Part shown: in pieces, positions 1 through 6,312 of the stretch
How positions within the stretch are numbered: the first letter of the stretch is position 1
Layout: every line of letters starts with the position of its first letter
NCBI GenBank assembly: GCA_002493835.1
Contig: DLAA01000088.1
Location: 1 to 14,936, forward strand
DNA length: 14,936 bases
Direction: 5' to 3'
Origin: Lachnospiraceae bacterium UBA7060
GTDB taxonomy: Bacteria; Bacillota; Clostridia; Lachnospirales; Lachnospiraceae
Made by a program: the position numbers and the translations under genes
The notes under the pieces: model-generated
What the model was told of the DNA's origin: nothing
Database searches by the model: none
What the model saw: only the letters and a program-made list of their open reading frames with translations

Positions 1-837
1 CATCAAATATATATCATTTGTTCCTGTCACCGGGAACGTATGCCGCAGGTTGTCCCATGTAGCTATGATGTTTAACCAGCGTTTTCCTATGGGCGATTCA
101 TAAAACCCTTCCGTCACCTCATCGCAGAAATGTTCGTCATCCACCTCATCCGACACTTTATTTCCCTCCACATCCACCTGTGTGGAACCCAGCACCGGAA
201 AGGGGATGTATTCTGACGGATAGTCCCCCTCGAATGCCTTCTGATCCTCATGTCCCGGACTGTAAGTAAGTGACATCACATAAGTCTTATCCGCATACAG
301 TTTCTCCGGCTCCGGATTATAGTGATCGCAGAAAGAAATGACATGTCCCTCATGAATTCCTCCCTGCCCGACAAGAACCCTGGATACCTGAAAAGCAATC
401 GGGTGATCGGGCACCGAGTCCTCCACAGGCGAACCCTCCACAATCTCGCTGAGGCTCATACCCATACCGTACATCTCATACTCCGGCATGTAAGAACCAT
501 AGAAGCATCTCTGCTCCGGTCCGGACAAATAATCCGCGCCCTCAAAATTCAGCACAGACAACGGTACATAGGAATTGTAGACAGAGGTATTGTAGATATG
601 ATAATTTTGATCCTCCGCATCCCATATCATCCGTTCCCTTATCTGATCTGCCTTCTGTTCCACCGTGCCTATGGTCATAAAGGAATCCTCATAGGCTTCC
701 ATCTTTGCTTGATTCATAATCAAAAATCCCCTGCCGACGCTGCAAAGCCCGGAAGCAAAAACAAGCAGCAGCAAAAACAGGACAGCTCTCCCTTTCATCC
801 GAAAAAGCTGACGCATACTATTCCTAAAAAGCAGCAT
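1..837 (-). CDS. FtsX-like ABC transporter permease, 3' end outside window
   Basis: An open frame of 279 codons runs from an ATG at 837 to the window edge without a stop, so only the N-terminal part is present. The ATG is preceded by a GGAGGA ribosome binding site seven bases away and lies 25 bases after the stop of the ATPase gene, which fits an operon. The protein starts with a basic patch (residues 5-17), then one hydrophobic segment (about 18-39), then a long polar region rich in acidic and aromatic residues. This is the expected start of an FtsX/MacB permease: first membrane helix, then a large extracytoplasmic domain. The remaining helices would lie beyond the window. The family is inferred from topology and from its place beside an ATPase and a second FtsX-like permease. 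The substrate is unknown; peptide, antibiotic or lipoprotein handling are typical of such systems. Confidence 0.75.
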   Translation of the reverse strand, partial: MLLFRNSMRQLFRMKGRAVLFLLLLVFASGLCSVGRGFLIMNQAKMEAYEDSFMTIGTVEQKADQIRERMIWDAEDQNYHIYNTSVYNSYVPLSVLNFEGADYLSGPEQRCFYGSYMPEYEMYGMGMSLSEIVEGSPVEDSVPDHPIAFQVSRVLVGQGGIHEGHVISFCDHYNPEPEKLYADKTYVMSLTYSPGHEDQKAFEGDYPSEYIPFPVLGSTQVDVEGNKVSDEVDDEHFCDEVTEGFYESPIGKRWLNIIATWDNLRHTFPVTGTNDIYLM

Positions 838-862
838 ACCAAATTCCTCCCTTTTCGCCTTT

Positions 863-1534
863 TTAGCGTATTTGCTCCATTCTTCCGTCCTTCATGCAAA
901 AAACATGATCTGTCTCGTCTGCCACCCGCTGGTTATGGGTAATAACGATCACCGTATAGCCGTCCTCATGTGCCAGCTCCTTTAAAAGTGCCACTACATT
1001 TTCCTCATTTCCTGAATCCAGATTGCCTGTCGGTTCATCCGCAAGAATGATCTCTCCGCCCGCCGCCACTGCCCGGGCAATGGCCACCCGCTGCTGTTCC
1101 CCGCCGCTCATCATTTTAGGAAACTGCTTATATATTCTGGATTCCAGCCCAACCCGCTGTAAAAGCTGCTGTGCCTGTCTGACCGCCTCTTTTTTGCGCA
1201 TCTTCTTACATTCCAGCGGCAGCATCACATTTTCCTGTGCCGTAAGTAAGGGGAACAAGTGAAATGCCTGATACACCACCGCCGCCCGATTCAGCCGGTA
1301 AGCATCCCTGTCCATGTCGTCTAAAGGCTCCCCTTCTACATAGATCGTTCCCTCGCATGGCTGGTCCAACCCGGCAAGCAGTGAAAGGAAGGTGCTCTTG
1401 CCGCTCCCCGATTCCCCCACAATCGCATAAAACTTCCCTTTCTCAAAGACACAGCTCACATCCTTTACAGCCTCCACTTTTTGATACTTGCTCTGATAGC
1501 TGTAAGACACATGTTCCGCACGCAATACTTCCAT
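863..1534 (-). CDS. ABC transporter ATP-binding protein, MacB/LolD type
   Basis: A 223-residue ATPase of the short MacB/LolD/FtsE class that energises FtsX-like permeases. All nucleotide-binding motifs are intact: Walker A GESGSGKS (residues 40-47), Q-loop glutamine 89, signature MSGGEQQR (142-149), Walker B ILADE (163-167) followed by the EPTGNLDS D-loop typical of this class, and H-loop histidine 200. The length is normal for the family. The start at 1534 has a GGAGGAG ribosome binding site and lies 17 bases after the stop of the upstream HTH-permease gene. The second permease begins 25 bases downstream, so the three genes form one operon with one ATPase and two different permeases. It should sit on the cytoplasmic face of the membrane as a dimer. 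Such pairs in Firmicutes often deal with antimicrobial peptides or envelope stress, but nothing here identifies the substrate. Confidence 0.93.
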   Translation of the reverse strand: MEVLRAEHVSYSYQSKYQKVEAVKDVSCVFEKGKFYAIVGESGSGKSTFLSLLAGLDQPCEGTIYVEGEPLDDMDRDAYRLNRAAVVYQAFHLFPLLTAQENVMLPLECKKMRKKEAVRQAQQLLQRVGLESRIYKQFPKMMSGGEQQRVAIARAVAAGGEIILADEPTGNLDSGNEENVVALLKELAHEDGYTVIVITHNQRVADETDHVFCMKDGRMEQIR

Positions 1535-1551
1535 TTTCTCTCCTCCTCACG

Positions 1552-3303
1552 CTACCCTTCCACAAACAACGCTTCCATTACACTCACACCCAAAAGCTTC
1601 CACAACGCCAAACTGTTTCCCGCCAGATAGCATATGCCCACCAATCCGCCCGCAAGCGCGGAACTTCCCCCGTAATTACCCTGAATTAGCACCGACAGCA
1701 CGCTTCCCGCCACAACTCCCGTAATGACTAAGGTAAGCTGATCCACGAAAAAGACGTGGAAACATTTGCGCCTGTTTAATCCAATCGAACGAAGCAGCGC
1801 CATCTCACTTTTCCTGCTCTGCAAAAGCAGAAGCGTAATCAGATATCCCACCCCCACAATTAATAAGAGCAAAAAGGGAAAGAATGCGCGCACCGTATCA
1901 ATCACCTGCCGCAGATGCTCCGCTGTACTGATAAAGGAGGCATCGTTGACGTTTAACGCCACACCGTTTATCGAACGGTCCGGAACTGTGGGCGCAACAC
2001 TTCTAAATCCCAAATCCTTCATCTCCTGTTTAAAGGCATTCAGAGAAAGGGTGTTAGAAACCTGAAAGGATGCCGAACTTGCAAAAAACGGAATTCCTTC
2101 CTGTGCATAGCATTTCCTGACTACATGAAAAGGGACTATGACATCCGGCGGCACCACGAACCGTTCGTCCCACTTGCCCATCATATCCACATATCCCGCA
2201 ATCTCGTACTTCATCGTCTGTAGAGGATTTGCAAAAAGTTCAGCATTACTCTCGTCTTCCCGATAATAATACCATTGGCAGAGCGTCACCTTATCTCCCA
2301 GCTTCCAGCCTTTCCTGTCAAAAAGCTTTTTGGACACAATGCATTTCGCCTCTGTTCCCTGTAGAAAAGAAGCATCCTCTCCCGTATTCCACACCACATC
2401 GCTCTCCTTGATAACGCCCAGCGTCTCGATACAGTTTACCCCTTCCAAATATAAATTCAGCGTATTCCACTGACCGGGGATCACCCTGTCAATCCCTGCT
2501 TTCAGTCGCACATCCATCTGCAGTTTATCCACATACGACGAGTCCAGAAGCCCCTGTACGAGCTTATCCCTAATAAAAATGCCTGACTGCCTGCTCCCAT
2601 CCGCAGTGGTAATATAGGCATTTACCGGGATTGCCTGAGGCAGCATGGCAAGCTGCTGTTCGTTATTGGCGATATTGGAAAGATAAGTGTGGAGAAGAAA
2701 CACCACCAGCATATCCATCAGAATAGTCAGAATACTCTTCACCTTATGCCGTCCGATTTTTATCTCCCGTATACTCTCATTTTTCCATAGAAGGTACACC
2801 GCACCCACCCCGCATAAAATAACGAGAATGCCTGCCCACACATAAAAGAACACCGGATTTTCATACCAGGCGTTATTTTGACCTTTCCAAAAATTCATCG
2901 GAACCGTTCCGCTTTTTTGTCCGGCCAGATAGCAGATTCCCACACAGATCAAGTAAAGAATGCCACAGGAACAGGCTCCTAAGAGCAGCTTGACTTTCCA
3001 CATCCTTCTCTTCCACTCCTGCGCCTGTTTTGACTGGGAAATCGTGTCCGCAACAACCTGTTCCGCCTCTCTTGTGTCAATCGCAGATCCCTTCATTCTT
3101 TCGCCCTGCATCAATTCTAAAAGGCTCACCCCGAGGCATTCCGCTAGCGGCTCCAGAATTTTAATGTCGGGAAATCCCGCCCCGTTCTCCCACTTGGAAA
3201 CCGCCTTGTCTGAGACATGAATCTGCTCTGCAAGCTGTTTCTGGGTCATCCCCTTTCCCTGTCTGGATTCCCGTATAAATCTGCCGAATTTTATATTGTC
3301 CAT
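1552..3303 (-). CDS. XRE-family HTH domain fused to FtsX-like ABC permease
   Basis: A 583-residue single-frame fusion. Residues 5-62 form a Cro/CI-type helix-turn-helix (TQKQLAEQ, then the recognition helix around SDKAVSKWENG), followed by a polar linker (70-100). Two membrane segments follow (about 104-126 and 149-173), then an FtsX-type permease: a helix at 187-209, an extracytoplasmic domain (210-470), and helices at about 473-495, 518-540 and 547-570. The cytoplasmic loop SRKSEMALLRSIG (496-508) matches the coupling segment of MacB/FtsX permeases. The start at 3303 has an AGGAG site six bases away. I see no internal start or frame break between the halves. It heads the operon with its ATPase and a second permease. 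The inferred role is a membrane-held regulator that is also a transporter subunit, so sensing and transcription control could be linked in one chain. The DNA target is unknown; autoregulation would be natural. Confidence 0.88.
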   Translation of the reverse strand: MDNIKFGRFIRESRQGKGMTQKQLAEQIHVSDKAVSKWENGAGFPDIKILEPLAECLGVSLLELMQGERMKGSAIDTREAEQVVADTISQSKQAQEWKRRMWKVKLLLGACSCGILYLICVGICYLAGQKSGTVPMNFWKGQNNAWYENPVFFYVWAGILVILCGVGAVYLLWKNESIREIKIGRHKVKSILTILMDMLVVFLLHTYLSNIANNEQQLAMLPQAIPVNAYITTADGSRQSGIFIRDKLVQGLLDSSYVDKLQMDVRLKAGIDRVIPGQWNTLNLYLEGVNCIETLGVIKESDVVWNTGEDASFLQGTEAKCIVSKKLFDRKGWKLGDKVTLCQWYYYREDESNAELFANPLQTMKYEIAGYVDMMGKWDERFVVPPDVIVPFHVVRKCYAQEGIPFFASSASFQVSNTLSLNAFKQEMKDLGFRSVAPTVPDRSINGVALNVNDASFISTAEHLRQVIDTVRAFFPFLLLLIVGVGYLITLLLLQSRKSEMALLRSIGLNRRKCFHVFFVDQLTLVITGVVAGSVLSVLIQGNYGGSSALAGGLVGICYLAGNSLALWKLLGVSVMEALFVEG

Positions 3304-3419
3304 ACCCTGCTCCTGCTCTCATCTTTTCCTGACATCACATTTTCTTTTCGTCTTGATGATCTATCCGCCTTGTCTGCTGGCCTTTCTTTTACCAGCCCAC
3401 CTGTATGATTTATGTCCAA

Positions 3420-3449
3420 ATTGTAGCACAGCCAAAAGAAAAAGGGCAA
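3420..3449 (-). promoter_or_regulatory. Candidate promoter for the HTH-permease/ABC operon
   Basis: On the minus strand TTGCCC (3449-3444) is followed after 18 bases by TACAAT (3425-3420), with a TG one base upstream of the -10 (extended -10). Transcription would start near 3413, leaving a leader of about 110 bases before the ATG at 3303. The -35 lies inside the stem of the terminator that ends the preceding operon, so the two signals are packed together. The -10 is good and the -35 weak. Confidence 0.45.
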
Positions 3450-3470
3450 TCTACGCAAAGTAGAATGCCC
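3434..3470 (-). terminator. Intrinsic terminator after the MalY/PatB gene
   Basis: On the minus strand a hairpin is formed by GGGCA and TCTAC-type arms: 3470-3466 pairs with 3448-3444 and 3464-3460 with 3454-3450, with one A-A mismatch and a five-base loop. It is followed at once by a U-rich tract (3443-3434, TTTTTCTTTT). It lies 70 bases downstream of the aminotransferase stop codon and separates that gene from the ABC operon. Confidence 0.88.
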
Positions 3471-3540
3471 GAAAGTGCCTAATTCTTATGCATTTTTCGA
3501 TTCCGCTGTATGACAGAACTCATAAACGCTTCGTTTTTCA

Positions 3541-4722
3541 TCAGTCAACGAGAGCCTTCCGCAGTCTGTAAAGCGCCTCTTTGAGCACGCTCCGAGGGCA
3601 GGCTGCGTTGATTCTCTGAAATCCTTTCCCGCTGTCCCCAAACATTTTCCCGCTGTCCAGCCACAGCTTTGCCTTATGTACAATCAGCTCCTCCAACATC
3701 TCCGGTGAAATACCCGTACCTGAAAAGTCAAGCCAAACCAAATAAGTTCCCTCATGGTCTGTCATGGTCACACCCGGAAGATCATTCTCCACATATTCTC
3801 TCACAAAAGCAATGTTTTCCCGCACGTATGTATGCATGGCAAAATACCATTCATCTCCCTTACTGTAAGCAGTCTCACATGCAATCAGCCCCATCACGCC
3901 AAGCTGGCTGATCCCCGCCGCGTCAAGCTGTTTTTGGAAGCGCTTCCTCAGCGCCGGATTGGGAATAAAGATATTGGACAATACCATAGTCGCCAGATTA
4001 AAAGTCTTGCTGGGTGAGGTACATACGATACAGTGATCCTCGTACTGTTTCTTCAAATTAGCAAACACCTGATGTTTCCCCCGAAAGACAAAGTCCTCAT
4101 GTATTTCGTCACTTACCACAATCACACCGTGTTCCACGCAGATATCCCCTAATCTTATCAGTTCCTCCGCCGTCCATACTCTTCCCACGGGATTATGGGG
4201 ATTACACAGCAGAAACAGCTTGACTTCATTTTGAATTATTTTCCGTTCAAAATCCTCAAAGTCAATATGGTATCGGTTATCCTCTCCCCGATACAGCGTA
4301 TTGCTGACTACGCGTCTTCCATTGTCTTCTACCACTTCCGAAAAAGGATAATATACCGGCTGCTGAATCAACACCGCATCACCCGGCTGCGTATACGCCT
4401 TCACCGCCATGGCAAGAGCTGTCACTACGCCCGGCGTCTTTACCAGCCATTCCTCTTTTGGCTGCCAGCCGTGGCGTCTCACCATCCAGTCCCTCACAAT
4501 TTCGAAATACGGAGTCTGTACCTCACTGTAGCCAAAAATTCCCTCACTCACCCGCTCCGCCAGCGCATCTTCTATGTAAGAGGAAGTCTTAAAGTCCATG
4601 TCTGCAACCCAGAGAGGCAGTGCATCTTCCGGCATCCCCCATTCCTTTGCAAAATCATATTTTAAAGACCTCGTGTTCCGCCTGTCCAGCACACGGTCAA
4701 AATCCAGATTTCTCTCCGCCAT
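3541..4722 (-). CDS. MalY/PatB-type PLP-dependent C-S lyase/aminotransferase
   Basis: A 393-residue fold-type I PLP enzyme, full length for the MalY/PatB (cystathionine beta-lyase-like) subgroup of class I/II aminotransferases. Visible features are the N-terminal LPLWVADMDF segment (36-44), FGYSE (63-67), the CNPHNPVGR cofactor loop (173-181, with N174), SDEIHEDF (204-211, where D205 should contact the pyridine nitrogen), the Schiff-base lysine K239 in TSPSKTFN, and the carboxylate-binding arginine R370 in FQRINAACPR. Family members cleave C-S bonds of cystathionine or cysteine conjugates, releasing pyruvate, ammonia and a thiol; some also transaminate. It acts in the cytoplasm. The ATG at 4722 has a GGGAG site eight bases away. 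The gene lies 120 bases after the lipoprotein gene with no clear terminator between, and a strong terminator follows it. The exact substrate cannot be read from sequence. Confidence 0.9.
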   Translation of the reverse strand: MAERNLDFDRVLDRRNTRSLKYDFAKEWGMPEDALPLWVADMDFKTSSYIEDALAERVSEGIFGYSEVQTPYFEIVRDWMVRRHGWQPKEEWLVKTPGVVTALAMAVKAYTQPGDAVLIQQPVYYPFSEVVEDNGRRVVSNTLYRGEDNRYHIDFEDFERKIIQNEVKLFLLCNPHNPVGRVWTAEELIRLGDICVEHGVIVVSDEIHEDFVFRGKHQVFANLKKQYEDHCIVCTSPSKTFNLATMVLSNIFIPNPALRKRFQKQLDAAGISQLGVMGLIACETAYSKGDEWYFAMHTYVRENIAFVREYVENDLPGVTMTDHEGTYLVWLDFSGTGISPEMLEELIVHKAKLWLDSGKMFGDSGKGFQRINAACPRSVLKEALYRLRKALVD

Positions 4723-4755
4723 CTTATCAACTCCCTTTCTCAGTTATTTATCCTC

Positions 4756-4783
4756 AGCATAAAATCCGTATTGCATTTTGTAA
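4756..4783 (-). promoter_or_regulatory. Weak candidate promoter before the MalY/PatB gene
   Basis: On the minus strand TTACAA (4783-4778), a 16-base spacer and TATGCT (4761-4756) form a weak SigA-like promoter (four of six matches at each element). Two exact copies of TTGCATT in plus-strand orientation (4771-4777 and 4792-4798) lie 21 bases apart, two helical turns, one inside the spacer and one upstream of the -35. They could be an operator pair or chance in a short AT-rich gap. The gene may equally be read from the upstream lipoprotein gene. Confidence 0.25.
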
Positions 4784-4842
4784 GGTAATTCTTGCATTCT
4801 GCCTGGCCCCCGGAATACTATGCGAAAGCGGTTTGCCATTTG

Positions 4843-6252
4843 TCACCCGGCAAAAGCACAGTACGGACCCACTGTGATCTGTGTCACCTTATTATCCTCC
4901 GCCGAAAACCAGATGCTCACATTGCCAAAACCTTCTCCCGTAATCAGGCAGTTTTCCACTTCGGGATAAGAAGAAGCATAAAACCCGTAATCCTTCAGCT
5001 TTTCCCACGCACCGTCCACACTAATTCCGGGGTAAATGCCAAAGATCGTCACGTCCTCCACCTTCTCTTCCGCGTAGCCGATATGCCCTGCATTCAGCGC
5101 CTCAAAAGAAAATACCTCATTGCCATCTTTTAAACCAATCGTCCACTCCTCAAAATTGGGTTCTGGCTGTTCCAGTTTCACATCATAGTTCTCAGCGAGA
5201 AGGTTCTGCGCCGCATCCAAAAAATGATCCTCGTTCAAAATCAGCAAACCCAGATCAGAAGCGGTATCTGTACGCTCCTTCCCAGCCTCGTCTGCCAGGA
5301 GTTTCAAGTATGCAGGCGTAAAATCTGCAAAGGATTCATATTCCATAGGCTGATACTCGATGGAAAGCTCCTTCGCCCCACCTATGAAAGACTGTATCCA
5401 CTCTTCATAATCCGCCTGGTTATACTTGAAATCCTCATAATCACCGGAATTTCCTCCCATGTCACGAATATTGAATACTGTGCCGTCACCATCCACATCC
5501 AGCTCATCTGGAAATGGCTGACCCTCGTACCACTCGTCCGCAATTTCTTTGTCCCAGGAGCTCACATAACCGATCTCCACATAGGAATCGCTGTCCGAGT
5601 CATACTGGTAGAGTGCAAAAGGCCAAAATTCCCCTTGAGAATGATTGTGGGAAGCCTCTGCCTTTATGATCCCGTTATCATAATAAGTGAGTGCCGGGAA
5701 CTGCGTAAACTCCTGTTTCAGCTCTCCAAGGACAGGGTCATAATCATAGATAATCTCCATCATGCCCGCCATAGTTGCGTTGACATAGCTGACAATCAGT
5801 TCCTCCCTGCCGTCTCCATCGATATCTATGACAGCAAAGTGATTGTCCCGCATCTTTCCAAAACCGGCATCGAGGGAGGAGGTGTCCAGTTCCCCGTCGG
5901 GAAGCTGTCTGACCCCAATGATCTGCGAGAGAATGCCGCCATAGTAATGCCTGATCTGTGCCCGCCAAAGTTCCTCCCCTTTTTCGCTTGGAGCTTCCTC
6001 CGGTTTTGCCGCAATCTCTTCCTGCTTCTGATCCACGACTGCACCGGAAACTTCCTCATCCTGCGCATGTGATTCCGATGGCACTTCCTTTTGTTCCTCC
6101 GTGGACACAACTGCATCCTCTTCTTCCGACTGCTCCGTCCGCAGAGGTACCGCACTCTCTTCCTCTTCTGCACCGCACCCTGCAAAAATCAACGCATTGG
6201 CACACAGTAAAGCCAGTAATGTTTTCCTGCTTTTTATTATGCCGCTCTTCAT
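4843..6252 (-). CDS. Lipoprotein with two DxDxDG calcium-loop-like motifs
   Basis: A 469-residue lipoprotein of unknown function. The N-terminus has a basic start, a hydrophobic core (residues 12-24) and a lipobox ending in FAGC, so C26 should be lipidated and the protein anchored outside the membrane. An acidic, low-complexity linker follows (about 27-92). A globular region then carries IDIDGDGREEL and LDVDGDGTVF. Both resemble the calcium-binding loops of EF-hand or FG-GAP/VCBS-type repeats, and the first is like those in many Lachnospiraceae secreted proteins. The last 100 residues form a separate region containing a glycine-rich IYPGISVDGAWEKLKDYGF stretch. The ATG at 6252 has a GGGGG site about ten bases upstream. 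The gene starts 60 bases after the GH1-PMI stop with no terminator, which suggests co-transcription. I do not recognise a specific family. Binding of a ligand or glycan at the cell surface is only a guess. Confidence 0.82.
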   Translation of the reverse strand: MKSGIIKSRKTLLALLCANALIFAGCGAEEEESAVPLRTEQSEEEDAVVSTEEQKEVPSESHAQDEEVSGAVVDQKQEEIAAKPEEAPSEKGEELWRAQIRHYYGGILSQIIGVRQLPDGELDTSSLDAGFGKMRDNHFAVIDIDGDGREELIVSYVNATMAGMMEIIYDYDPVLGELKQEFTQFPALTYYDNGIIKAEASHNHSQGEFWPFALYQYDSDSDSYVEIGYVSSWDKEIADEWYEGQPFPDELDVDGDGTVFNIRDMGGNSGDYEDFKYNQADYEEWIQSFIGGAKELSIEYQPMEYESFADFTPAYLKLLADEAGKERTDTASDLGLLILNEDHFLDAAQNLLAENYDVKLEQPEPNFEEWTIGLKDGNEVFSFEALNAGHIGYAEEKVEDVTIFGIYPGISVDGAWEKLKDYGFYASSYPEVENCLITGEGFGNVSIWFSAEDNKVTQITVGPYCAFAG

Positions 6253-6312
6253 TATTTTAATTTCCCCCTTGGCTTTCTAAACGCCTGGCTGCAGCGAACA
6301 ACTATTATGTTT

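Noticed and set aside
322..942. Plus-strand frame of 206 codons at the left end
   Set aside because: It runs opposite the permease gene, which continues open to the window edge on the minus strand with a strong ribosome binding site; histidine/arginine-rich nonsense composition indicates a shadow.
5224..6072. Long plus-strand reading frame (282 codons) opposite the lipoprotein gene
   Set aside because: It lies entirely antisense to a convincing lipoprotein gene, has no good ribosome binding site, and its product is cysteine/isoleucine-rich without domain character. It is a shadow frame.
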